64,000 nucleotides of DNA, from contig JALIGW010000059.1 of NCBI GenBank assembly GCA_023053685.1, positions 992,001 through 1,056,000 of the forward strand, read 5' to 3'. The position numbers and the translations under genes were made by a program. This document shows, in pieces, positions 1-10,500 of the stretch. Each line of letters begins with the position of its first letter. The stretch's first letter is position 1. The stretch comes from Diadophis punctatus similis. Lineage: Eukaryota; Chordata; Lepidosauria; Squamata; Dipsadidae. The notes beneath the pieces were generated by a model, which saw only the letters and a list, made by a program, of their open reading frames with translations, had not been told where the DNA came from and searched no databases.

Positions 1-11
1 CTTTTGACACA

Positions 12-177
12 GAGCTCAGAAATGAAAAAGAAACAGATATTCCTGTTCCCTAGGGTCTTGAAAGCCGAATTCTCACACCATTTTCAGATCCGAGCTTTCC
101 CTGACGAGTTAGCCCAAGACGTATCTCAGAATTTGCCATAGAACTGAATTCAGCTAGAATACTTCACTTTTGACGCA
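12..177 (+). repeat. Representative long monomer (166 bp), ATAGAACTG-box lineage
   Basis: This is the first complete monomer, phased on GAGCTC. It carries GTCTTGAAAG in the middle, GACGAGTTAGCCCAAGACG, and the 9-bp box ATAGAACTG between a TTTGCC and AATTCAG. The box makes it 166 bp rather than 157 bp. It ends with the rarer CAGCTAGAATACTTC segment. Bases 1-240 recur at 2898-3137 (offset 2897) and then diverge, so this segment marks a block junction. Restriction landmarks in the monomer are one SacI-type GAGCTC and EcoRI-type GAATTC sites, one of them inside the palindrome CTGAATTCAG. Confidence 0.9.
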
Positions 178-334
178 GAGCTCAGAAATGAAAAAGAAAC
201 ACATATTCCTGTTCCCTAGGGTCTGGAAAGCCGAATTCTCACACCATTTTCAGATCCGAGCTTTCCCTGAGGAGTTAGCCCAAGCCGTATCATAGAATTT
301 ACCAATTCAGCCAGAAAACTTCACTATTGACACA
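178..334 (+). repeat. Representative short monomer (157 bp), lacks the 9-bp box
   Basis: Phased on GAGCTC, this copy runs 157 bp to the next GAGCTC at 335. Its 3' part reads GCCGTATCATAGAATTTACC followed directly by AATTCAG, with the 9-bp box absent. The middle is the common CACATATTCCTGTTCCC, TAGGGTCTGGAAAGCCG form. It also holds a 7-bp inverted pair, GGAAAGC at 225-231 and GCTTTCC at 260-266, which is present in most monomers. Short and long copies are interspersed singly or in small groups and do not form separate arrays. Confidence 0.9.
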
Positions 335-491
335 GAGCTCAGAAATGAAAAAGAAACAGATATACCTGTTCCCTAGGGTCTGGAAAGCCAAATTCTCACA
401 CCATTTTCAGATCCGAGCTTTCCCTGACAAGATAGCCAAAGTCGTATCATAGAATTTACCAATTCAGCCAGAAAACTTCACTATTGACAGA
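335..491 (+). repeat. Short monomer, GACAAGATAGCC lineage
   Basis: This 157-bp copy is diagnosed by GACAAGATAGCCAAAGTCG in place of GA(C/G)GAGTTAGCCCAAG, and by GATATACCTG near the middle. The CAAGATAGCC segment recurs many times across the window and is very often followed by CTATTGACAGAGAGCTC, the start of the next lineage. That fixed order is evidence that monomers are inherited as multi-monomer blocks. Confidence 0.85.
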
Positions 492-648
492 GAGCTCAGA
501 AATGAAAAAGAAACAGTTATTCCTGTTCCCTAGGGTCTCGAAAACCGAATTCTCACACCATTTTCAGATCCGAGCTTTCCCTGAGGAGTTAGCCCAAGCC
601 GTATCATAGAATTTACCAATTCAGTCCGAAAACTTCACTTTTGACACA
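492..648 (+). repeat. Short monomer, GACAGAGAGCTC / TCTCGAAAACC lineage
   Basis: This 157-bp copy begins after GACAGA (most copies have GACACA or GACGCA before GAGCTC). It contains CAGTTATTCCTG and GGGTCTCGAAAACCG instead of GGGTCTGGAAAGCCG. The AAAACC change removes one arm of the GGAAAGC/GCTTTCC inverted pair seen in other lineages. It is among the most frequent lineages and usually follows the CAAGATAGCC lineage directly. Confidence 0.85.
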
Positions 649-814
649 GAGCTCAGAAATGAAAAAGAAACAGATATTCCTGTTCCCTAGGGTCTTGAAA
701 GCCGAATTCTCACACCATTTTCAGATCCGAGCTTTCCCTGACGAGTTAGCCCAAGGCGTATCTCAGAATTTTCCATAGAACTGAATTCAGCCCGAAAACT
801 TCACTTTTGATGCA
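649..814 (+). repeat. Long monomer, GTCTTGAAAG / ATAGAACTG lineage
   Basis: This 166-bp copy has CAGATATTCCTG, GGGTCTTGAAAGCCG, GACGAGTTAGCCCAAGGCG and TATCTCAGAATTTTCC followed by the 9-bp box ATAGAACTG. It normally follows the TCTCGAAAACC lineage and precedes a copy starting GATGCAGAGCTC or GACGCAGAGCTC. The box version ATAGAACTG creates the 10-bp perfect palindrome CTGAATTCAG. Confidence 0.85.
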
Positions 815-980
815 GAGCTCAGAAATGAAAAAGAAACACATATTCCTGTTCCCTAGCGTCTGGAAAGCCGAATTCTCACATCATTTTCAGATCCGAGCTT
901 TCCCTGAGGAGTTAGGCCAACCCGTATCATTGAATTTACCTTAGGACTCAATTCAGCCCGAAAACTTCACTTTTGACACA
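815..980 (+). repeat. Long monomer, GATGCA / CATCATTTT / TTAGGACTC lineage
   Basis: This 166-bp copy is preceded by TTTTGATGCA. It carries CCCTAGCGTCTGG, TCACATCATTTT, GAGGAGTTAGGCCAACCCG and TATCATTGAATTTACC followed by the 9-bp box TTAGGACTC. The CCCGTAT segment reads ATACGGG on the minus strand, the only part of the monomer that resembles the CGGG end of a CENP-B box. The lineage recurs in block A copies at about 9.2, 15.9, 30.2 and 38.3 kb. Confidence 0.85.
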
Positions 981-1137
981 GAGCTCAGAAATGAAAAAGA
1001 AACACATATTCCTGTTCCCTAGCGTCTGGAAAGCCTAATTCTCACGCCATTTTCAGATCCGAGCTTTCCCTGAGGAGTTAGCCCAAGCCGTATCATAGAA
1101 TTTACCAATTCAGCCAGAAAACTTCACTTTTGACACA

Positions 1138-1303
1138 GAGCTCAGAAATGAAAAAGAAACACATATTCATGCTCTCCAGGGTCTGGAAAGCCAAAATCTC
1201 ACACCATTTTCAGAACCGAGCTTTCCCTGAGGAGTTAGCCAAAGTCGTATTTTAGAATTTGCCTTGGGACTCAATTCAGCCCGAAAACTTCACTTTTGAC
1301 ACA
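1138..1303 (+). repeat. Long monomer, CATGCTCTCC / TTGGGACTC lineage
   Basis: This is the most divergent common lineage, 166 bp. It has ATTCATGCTCTCCAG(G/A)GTCTGG, GCCAAAATCTCACACC, CAGAACCGAGC and GTTAGCCAAAGTCGTATTTT, and it uses the 9-bp box TTGGGACTC after TTTGCC. It is followed almost everywhere by the TTTCCTATGG lineage. Related copies replace CCAAAATC by other forms (GCTGAATTC near 52.9 and 54.7 kb), which suggests exchange inside the monomer. Confidence 0.85.
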
Positions 1304-1460
1304 GAGCTCAGAAATGAAAAAGAAACAGTTATTCCTGTTTCCTATGGTCTGGAAAGCCAAATTCTCACACCATTTTCAGATCCGAGCTTTCCCTGACGAG
1401 TCAGCCCAAGCCGTATCATAGAATTTACCAATTCAGCCAGAAAACTTCACTATTGACTCA
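1304..1460 (+). repeat. Short monomer, TTTCCTATGGTCTGG lineage
   Basis: This 157-bp copy is marked by CAGTTATTCCTGTTTCC, TATGGTCTGG and GCCAAATTCTC. TATGG abolishes the CCCTAGGG palindrome present in most other copies. This copy also has GACGAGTCAGCCC; that C (TCAGCCC rather than TTAGCCC) is shared with about 9791 and 16425, which ties together three copies of block A. Confidence 0.85.
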
Positions 1461-1999
1461 GAGCTCAGAAATGAAAAAGAAACAGATATTCCTGTTCCCT
1501 AGGGTCTGGAAAGCCAAATTCTCACACCATTTTTAGATCCGAGCTTTCCCTGACGAGTTAGCCCAAGACGTATCTCAGAATTTTCCATAGAACTGAATTC
1601 AGCCTGAAAACTTCACTTTTGACGCAGAGCTCAGAAATGAAAAAGAAACACATATTCCTGTTCCCTAGGGTCTGGAAAGCCGAATTCTCACACCATTTTC
1701 AGATCCGAGCTTTCCCTGACGAGTTAGCCCAAGCCGTATCATAGAATTTACCAATTCAGTCCGAAAACTTCACTATTGACACAGAGCTCAGAAATGAAAA
1801 AGAAACAGTTATTCCTGTTTCCTATGGTCTGGAAAGCCAAATTCTCACACCATTTTCAGATCCGAGCTTTCCCTGACGAGTTAGCCCAAGCCGTATCATA
1901 GAATTTACCAATTCAGCCAGAAAACTTCACTATTGACACAGAGCTCAGAAATGAAAAAAAAACAGATATTCCTGTTCCCTACGGTCTGGAAAGCTGAAT

Positions 2000-4690
2000 T
2001 CTCACACCATTTTCAGATCCGAGCTTTCCCTGAGGAGTTAGCCCAACCCGTATCATACAATTTACCTTAGGACTCAATTCAGCCCGAAAACTTCACTTTT
2101 GACACAGAGCTCAGAAATGAAAAAGAAACACATATTCCTGTTCCCTAGCGTCTGGAAAGCCTAATTCTCACGCCATTTTCAGATCCGAGCTTTCCCTGAG
2201 GAGTTAGCCCAAGCCGTATCATAGAATTTACCAATTCAGCCAGAAAACTTCACTATTGACACAGAGCTCAGAAATGAAAAAGAAACACATATTCCTGTTC
2301 CCTAGGGTCTGGAAGCCAAATTCTCACACCATTTTCAGATCCGAGCTTTCCCTGACGAGTTAGCCCAAGGCGTATCTCAGAATTTTCCATAGAACTGAAT
2401 TCAGCCAGAAAACTTCACTTTTGACGCAAAGCTCAGAAATGAAAAAGAAACACATATTCATGCTCTCCAGAGTCTGGAAAGCCAAAATCTCACACCATTT
2501 TCAGAACCGAGCTTTCCCTGAGGAGTTAGCCAAAGTCGTATTTTAGAATTTGCCTTGGGACTCAATTCAGCCCGAAAACTTCACTTTTGACACAGAGCTC
2601 AGAAATGAAAAAGAAACAGTTATTCCTGTTTCCTATGGTCTGGAAAGCCAAATTCTCACACCATTTTCAGATCCGAGCTTTCCCTGACAAGATAGCCAAA
2701 GTCGTATCATAGAATTTACCAATTCAGCCAGAAAACTTCACTATTGACAGAGAGCTCAGAAATGAAAAAGAAACAGTTATTCCTGTTCCCTAGGGTCTCG
2801 AAAACCGAATTCTCACACCATTTTCAGATCCGAGCTTTCCCTGACAAGATAGCCAAAGTCGTATCATAGAATTTACCAATTCAGTCCGAAAACTTCACTT
2901 TTGACACAGAGCTCAGAAATGAAAAAGAAACAGATATTCCTGTTCCCTAGGGTCTTGAAAGCCGAATTCTCACACCATTTTCAGATCCGAGCTTTCCCTG
3001 ACGAGTTAGCCCAAGACGTATCTCAGAATTTGCCATAGAACTGAATTCAGCTAGAATACTTCACTTTTGACGCAGAGCTCAGAAATGAAAAAGAAACACA
3101 TATTCCTGTTCCCTAGGGTCTGGAAAGCCGAATTCTCACACCATTTTCAGATACGAGCTTTCCCTGAGGAGTTAGCCCAACCCGTATCATAGAATTTACC
3201 TTAGGACTCAATTCAGCCCGAAAACTTCACTTTTGACACAGAGCTCAGAAATGAAAAAGAAACACATATTCCTGTTCCCTAGCGTCTGGAAAGCCTAATT
3301 CTCACGCCATTTTCAGATCCGAGCTTTCCCTGAGGAGTTAGCCCAAGCCGTATCATAGAATTTACCAATTCAGCCAGAAAACTTCACTATTGACACAGAG
3401 CTCAGAAATGAAAAAGAAACAGATATACCTGTTCCCTAGGGTCTGGAAAGCCGAATTCTCACACCATTTTCAGATCCGAGCTTTCCCTGACAAGATAGCC
3501 AAAGTCGTATCATAGAATTTACCAATTCAGCCAGAAAACTTCACTATTGACAGAGAGCTCAGAAATGAAAAAGAAACAGATATTCCTGTTCCCTAGGGTC
3601 TGGAAAGCCGAATTCTCACAACATTTTCAGATCCGAGCTTTCCCTGACGAGTTAGCCCAAGGCGTATCTCAGAATTTTCCATTGAACTGAATTCAGCCCG
3701 AAAACTTCACTTTTGACGCAGAGCTCAGAAATGAAAAAGAAACAGATATTCCTGTTCCCTAGGGTCTGGAAAGCCGAATTCTCACGCCATTTTCAGATCC
3801 AAGCTTTCCCTGAGGATTTAGCCCAAGCCGTATCATAGAATTTACCAATTCAGTCAGAAAACTTCACTTTTGACACAGAGCTCAGAAATGAAAAAGAAAC
3901 AGTTATTCCTGTTTCCTATGGTCTGGAAAGCCAAAATCTCACACCATTTTCAGAACCGAGCTTTCCCTGAGGAGTTAGCCAAAGTCGTATTTTAGAATTT
4001 GCCGTGGGACTCAATTCAGCCCGAAAACTTCACTTTTGACACAGAAGTCAGAAATGAAAAAGAAACAGATATCCCTGTTCCCTAGTGTCTGGAAAGCCGA
4101 ATTCTCACGCCATTTTCAGATCCAAGCTTTCCCTGAGGAGTTAGCCCAAGCCGTATCATAGAATTTACCAATTCAGTCCGAAAACTTCACTTTTGACACA
4201 GAGCTCAGAAATGAAAAAGAAACAGATATTCCTGTTCCCTAGGGTCTTGAAAGCCGAATTCTCACACCATTTTCAGATCCGAGCTTTCCCTGACGAGTTA
4301 GCCCAAGGCGTATCTCAGAATTTTCCATAGAACTGAATTCAGCCCGAAAACTTCACTTTTGATGCAGAGCTCAGAAATGAAAAAGAAACACATATTCCTG
4401 TTCCCTAGCGTCTGGAAAGCCGAATTCTCACATCATTTTCAGATCCGAGCTTTCCCTGAGGAGTTAGGCCAACCCGTATCATTGAATTTACCTTAGGACT
4501 CAATTCAGCCCGAAAACTTCACTTTTGACACAGAGCTCAGAAATGAAAAAGAAACACATATTCCTGTTCCCTAGCGTCTGGAAAGCCTAATTCTCACACC
4601 ATTTTCAGATCCGAGCTTTCCCTGACGAGTTAGCCCAAGCCGTATCATACAATTTACCAATTCAGCCAGAAAACTTCACTATTGACACAG
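2000..4690 (+). repeat. Higher-order block B, copy 1 (about 2.7 kb)
   Basis: This run matches 5072-7762 at a constant offset of 3072 bp, and 12020 onwards at 10020 bp. 3072 equals ten 166-bp plus nine 157-bp monomers minus 1, the minus 1 being the GGTCTGGAAGCC deletion at about 2308-2319 that all copies share. Rare shared markers are GACGCAAAGCTC near 2424, the AGCTAGAATACTTC segment near 3050, GATACGAGC near 3150 and ACAACATTTT near 3620. Confidence 0.85.
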
Positions 4691-5071
4691 AGCTCAGAAA
4701 TGAAAAAGAAACAGTTATTCCTGTTTCCTATGGTCTGGAAAGCCAAATTCTCACACCATTTTCAGATCCGAGCTTTCCCTGACAAGATAGCCAAAGTCGT
4801 ATCATAGAATTTACCAATTCAGCCAGAAAACTTCACTATTGACAGAGAGCTCAGAAATGAAAAAGAAACAGTTATTCCTTTTCCCTAGGGTCTCGAAAAC
4901 CGAATTCTCACACCATTTTCAGATCCGAGCTTTCCCTGACGAGTTAGCCCAAGGCGTATCTCAGAATTTTCCATAGAACTGCATTCAGCCCGAAAACTTC
5001 ACTTTTGACGCAGAGCTCAGAAATGAAAAAGAAACACATATTCCTGTTCCCTATGGTCTGGAAAGCTGAAT

Positions 5072-7762
5072 TCTCACACCATTTTCAGATCCGAGCTTTC
5101 CCTGAGGAGTTAGCCCAACCCGTATCATACAATTTACCTTAGGACTCAATTCAGCCCGAAAACTTCACTTTTGACACAGAGCTCAGAAATGAAAAAGAAA
5201 CACATATTCCTGTTCCCTAGCGTCTGGAAAGCCTAATTCTCACGCCATTTTCAGATCCGAGCTTTCCCTGAGGAGTTAGCCCAAGCCGTATCATAGAATT
5301 TACCAATTCAGCCAGAAAACTTCACTATTGACACAGAGCTCAGAAATGAAAAAGAAACACATATTCCTGTTCCCTAGGGTCTGGAAGCCAAATTCTCACA
5401 CCATTTTCAGATCCGAGCTTTCCCTGACGAGTTAGCCCAAGGCGTATCTCAGAATTTTCCATAGAACTGAATTCAGCCAGAAAACTTCACTTTTGACGCA
5501 AAGCTCAGAAATGAAAAAGAAACACATATTCATGCTCTCCAGAGTCTGGAAAGCCAAAATCTCACACCATTTTCAGAACCGAGCTTTCCCTGAGGAGTTA
5601 GCCAAAGTCGTATTTTAGAATTTGCCTTGGGACTCAATTCAGCCCGAAAACTTCACTTTTGACACAGAGCTCAGAAATGAAAAAGAAACAGTTATTCCTG
5701 TTTCCTATGGTCTGGAAAGCCAAATTCTCACACCATTTTCAGATCCGAGCTTTCCCTGACAAGATAGCCAAAGTCGTATCATAGACTTTACCAATTCAGC
5801 CAGAAAACTTCACTATTGACAGAGAGCTCAGAAATGAAAAAGAAACAGTTATTCCTGTTCCCTAGGGTCTCGAAAACCGAATTCTCACACCATTTTCAGA
5901 TCCGAGCTTTCCCTGACAAGATAGCCAAAGTCGTATCATAGAATTTACCAATTCAGTCCGAAAACTTCACTTTTGACACAGAGCTCAGAAATGAAAAAGA
6001 AACAGATATTCCTGTTCCCTAGGGTCTTGAAAGCCGAATTCTCACACCATTTTCAGATCCGAGCTTTCCCTGACGAGTTAGCCCAAGACGTATCTCAGAA
6101 TTTGCCATAGAACTGAATTCAGCTAGAATACTTCACTTTTGACGCAGAGCTCAGAAATGAAAAAGAAACACATATTCCTGTTCCCTAGGGTCTGGAAAGC
6201 CGAATTCTCACACCATTTTCAGATACGAGCTTTCCCTGAGGAGTTAGCCCAACCCGTATCATAGAATTTACCTTAGGACTCAATTCAGCCCGAAAACTTC
6301 ACTTTTGACACAGAGCTCAGAAATGAAAAAGAAACACATATTCCTGTTCCCTAGCGTCTGGAAAGCCTAATTCTCACGCCATTTTCAGATCCGAGCTTTC
6401 CCTGAGGAGTTAGCCCAAGCCGTATCATAGAATTTACCAATTCAGCCAGAAAACTTCACTATTGACACAGAGCTCAGAAATGAAAAAGAAACAGATATAC
6501 CTGTTCCCTAGGGTCTGGAAAGCCGAATTCTCACACCATTTTCAGATCCGAGCTTTCCCTGACAAGATAGCCAAAGTCGTATCATAGAATTTACCAATTC
6601 AGCCAGAAAACTTCACTATTGACAGAGAGCTCAGAAATGAAAAAGAAACAGATATTCCTGTTCCCTAGGGTCTGGAAAGCCGAATTCTCACAACATTTTC
6701 AGATCCGAGCTTTCCCTGACGAGTTAGCCCAAGGCGTATCTCAGAATTTTCCATTGAACTGAATTCAGCCCGAAAACTTCACTTTTGACGCAGAGCTCAG
6801 AAATGAAAAAGAAACAGATATTCCTGTTCCCTAGGGTCTGGAAAGCCGAATTCTCACGCCATTTTCAGATCCAAGCTTTCCCTGAGGATTTAGCCCAAGC
6901 CGTATCATAGAATTTACCAATTCAGTCAGAAAACTTCACTTTTGACACAGAGCTCAGAAATGAAAAAGAAACAGTTATTCCTGTTTCCTATGGTCTGGAA
7001 AGCCAAAATCTCACACCATTTTCAGAACCGAGCTTTCCCTGAGGAGTTAGCCAAAGTCGTATTTTAGAATTTGCCGTGGGACTCAATTCAGCCCGAAAAC
7101 TTCACTTTTGACACAGAAGTCAGAAATGAAAAAGAAACAGATATCCCTGTTCCCTAGTGTCTGGAAAGCCGAATTCTCACGCCATTTTCAGATCCAAGCT
7201 TTCCCTGAGGAGTTAGCCCAAGCCGTATCATAGAATTTACCAATTCAGTCCGAAAACTTCACTTTTGACACAGAGCTCAGAAATGAAAAAGAAACAGATA
7301 TTCCTGTTCCCTAGGGTCTTGAAAGCCGAATTCTCACACCATTTTCAGATCCGAGCTTTCCCTGACGAGTTAGCCCAAGGCGTATCTCAGAATTTTCCAT
7401 AGAACTGAATTCAGCCCGAAAACTTCACTTTTGATGCAGAGCTCAGAAATGAAAAAGAAACACATATTCCTGTTCCCTAGCGTCTGGAAAGCCGAATTCT
7501 CACATCATTTTCAGATCCGAGCTTTCCCTGAGGAGTTAGGCCAACCCGTATCATTGAATTTACCTTAGGACTCAATTCAGCCCGAAAACTTCACTTTTGA
7601 CACAGAGCTCAGAAATGAAAAAGAAACACATATTCCTGTTCCCTAGCGTCTGGAAAGCCTAATTCTCACACCATTTTCAGATCCGAGCTTTCCCTGACGA
7701 GTTAGCCCAAGCCGTATCATACAATTTACCAATTCAGCCAGAAAACTTCACTATTGACACAG
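5072..7762 (+). repeat. Higher-order block B, copy 2 (adjacent to copy 1)
   Basis: This is the second copy of block B, 3072 bp downstream of copy 1, with almost no differences in the parts compared by eye (one is ATAGACTTTACC near 5783). The roughly 0.4 kb between the copies is also monomer sequence and resembles the sequence upstream of copy 3. At about 7772 copy 2 continues with CAGATATTCC while copy 1 continues with CAGTTATTCC, which fixes the right-hand boundary. Confidence 0.85.
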
Positions 7763-8219
7763 AGCTCAGAAATGAAAAAGAAACAGATATTCCTGTTCCC
7801 TAGGGTCTGGAAAGCCGAATTCTCACACCATTTTCAGATCCGAGCTTTCCCTGACGAGTTAGCCCAAGGCGTATCTCAGAATTTTCCATAGAACTGAATT
7901 CCGCCCGAAAACTTCACTTTTGACGCAGAGCTCAGAAATGAAAAAGAAACACATATTCCTGTTCCCTAGGGTCTGGAAAGCCGAATTCTCACACCATTTT
8001 CAGATACGAGCTTTCCCTGAGGAGTTAGCCCAACCCGTATCATAGAATTTACCTTAGGACTCAATTCAGCCCGAAAACTTCACTTTTGACACAGAGCTCA
8101 GAAATGAAAAAGAAACACATATTCCTGTTCCCTAGCGTCTGGAATGCCTAATTCTCACGCCATTTTCAGATCCGAGCTTTCCCTGAGGAGTTAGCCCAAG
8201 CCGTATCATAGAATTTACC

Positions 8220-10500
8220 AATTCAGCCAGAAAACTTCACTATTGACACAGAGCTCAGAAATGAAAAAGAAACAGATATACCTGTTCCCTAGGGTCTGGA
8301 AAGCCGAATTCTCACACCATTTTCAGATCCGAGCTTTCCCTGACAAGATAGCCAAAGTCGTATCATAGAATTTACCAATTCAGCCAGAAAACTTCACTAT
8401 TGACAGAGAGCTCAGAAATGAAAAAGAAACAGTTATTCCTGTTCCCTAGGGTCTCGAAAACCGAATTCTCACACCATTTTCAGATCCGAGCTTTCCCTGA
8501 GGAGTTAGCCCAAGCCGTATCATAGAATTTACCAATTCAGTCCGAAAACTTCACTTTTGACACAGAGCTCAGAAATGAAAAAGAAACAGATATTCCTGTT
8601 CCCTAGGGTCTTGAAAGCCGAATTCTCACACCATTTTCAGATCCGAGCTTTCCCTGACGAGTTAGCCCAAGGCGTATCTCAGAATTTTCCATAGAACTGA
8701 ATTCAGCCCGAAAACTTCACTTTTGATGCAGAGCTCAGAAATGAAAAAGAAACACATATTCCTGTTCCCTAGGGTCTGGAAAGCCGAATTCTCACACCAT
8801 TTTCAGATCCGAGCTTTCCCTGACAAGATAGCCAAAGTCGTATCATAGAATTTACCAATTCAGCCAGAAAACTTCACTATTGACAGAGAGCTCAGAAATG
8901 AAAAAGAAACAGTTATTCCTGTTCCCTAGGGTCTCGAAAACCGAATTCTCACACCATTTTCAGATCCGAGCTTTCCCTGAGGAGTTAGCCCAAGCCGTAT
9001 CATAGAATTTACCAATTCAGTCCGAAAACTTCACTTTTGACACAGAGCTCAGAAATGAAAAAGAAACAGATATTCCTGTTCCCTAGGGTCTTGAAAGCCG
9101 AATTCTCACACCATTTTCAGATCCGAGCTTTCCCTGACGAGTTAGCCCAAGGCGTATCTCAGAATTTTCCATAGAACTGAATTCAGCCCGAAAACTTCAC
9201 TTTTGATGCAGAGCTCAGAAATGAAAAAGAAACACATATTCCTGTTCCCTAGCGTCTGGAAAGCCGAATTCTCACATCATTTTCAGATCCGAGCTTTCCC
9301 TGAGGAGTTAGGCCAACCCGTATCATTGAATTTACCTTAGGACTCAATTCAGCCCGAAAACTTCACTTTTGACACAGAGCTCAGAAATGAAAAAGAAACA
9401 CATATTCCTGTTCCCTAGCGTCTGGAAAGCCTAATTCTCACGCCATTTTCAGATCCGAGCTTTCCCTGAGGAGTTAGCCCAAGCCGTATCATAGAATTTA
9501 CCAATTCAGCCAGAAAACTTCACTTTTGACACAGAGCTCAGAAATGAAAAAGAAACACATATTCATGCTCTCCAGGGTCTGGAAAGCCAAAATCTCACAC
9601 CATTTTCAGAACCGAGCTTTCCCTGAGGAGTTAGCCAAAGTCGTATTTTAGAATTTGCCTTGGGACTCAATTCAGCCCGAAAACTTCACTTTTGACACAG
9701 AGCTCAGAAATGAAAAAGAAACAGTTATTCCTGTTTCCTATGGTCTGGAAAGCCAAATTCTCACACCATTTTCAGATCCGAGCTTTCCCTGACGAGTCAG
9801 CCCAAGCCGTATCATAGAATTTACCAATTCAGCCAGAAAACTTCACTATTGACACAGAGCTCAGAAATGAAAAAGAAACAGATATTCCTGTTCCCTAGGG
9901 TCTGGAAAGCCAAATTCTCACACCATTTTTAGATCCGAGCTTTCCCTGACGAGTTAGCCCAAGACGTATCTCAGAATTTTCCATAGAACTGAATTCAGCC
10001 TGAAAACTTCACTTTTGACGCAGAGCTCAGAAATGAAAAAGAAACACATATTCCTGTTCCCTAGGGTCTGGAAAGCCGAATTCTCACACCATTTTCAGAT
10101 CCGAGCTTTCCCTGACGAGTTAGCCCAAGCCGTATCATAGAATTTACCAATTCAGTCCGAAAACTTCACTATTGACACAGAGCTCAGAAATGAAAAAGAA
10201 ACAGTTATTCCTGTTTCCTATGGTCTGGAAAGCCAAATTCTCACACCATTTTCAGATCCGAGCTTTCCCTGACGAGTTAGCCCAAGCCGTATCATAGAAT
10301 TTACCAATTCAGCCAGAAAACTTCACTATTGACACAGAGCTCAGAAATGAAAAAAAAACAGATATTCCTGTTCCCTAGGGTCTGGAAAGCCGAATTCTCA
10401 CACCATTTTCAGATCCGAGCTTTCCCTGAGGAGTTAGCCCAACCCGTATCATACAATTTACCTTAGGACTCAATTCAGCCCGAAAACTTCACTTTTGACA
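8220..10500 (+). repeat. Higher-order block A, copy 2
   Basis: This is the counterpart of 335-2100 (offsets 7916 and 8396) enlarged by the internal 480-bp duplication. It also aligns with 15345-16480 at offset 7114 before the duplication and 6634 after it; the difference is exactly 480. Its right end runs into the first unit of the 969-bp duplication. Confidence 0.75.
8281..9240 (+). repeat. Perfect tandem duplication of a 480-bp three-monomer unit
   Basis: Bases 8281-8760 and 8761-9240 read identical by eye. The unit is two short and one long monomer (157+157+166). It covers the CAAGATAGCC, TCTCGAAAACC and GTCTTGAAAG lineages. Block A relatives near 0.3-0.9, 15.3-15.9 and 37.9-38.4 kb carry only one copy. 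The duplication is therefore private to this block and probably recent. Confidence 0.9.

Larger units (their letters stand above)
335..2100 (+). repeat. Higher-order block A, copy 1
   Basis: Block A is a run of the lineages described at 335-1460 plus later copies. From about 481 to 2125 it matches 8877-10521 at a constant offset of 8396 bp. Shared rare markers include GACGAGTCAGCCC and an eight-A run at GAAATGAAAAAAAAACAG. The match ends near 2125, where copy 1 has CATATTCCTG and copy 2 has CATATTCATGC. The first part (up to the end of the 480-bp unit) also aligns at 7916 because copy 2 contains an extra tandem 480-bp duplication. Confidence 0.75.

Noticed and set aside
240..260. Splice acceptor-like CCATTTTCAG in each monomer
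   Set aside because: It occurs in nearly every copy without any open frame or donor arrangement, so it is only a conserved monomer segment.
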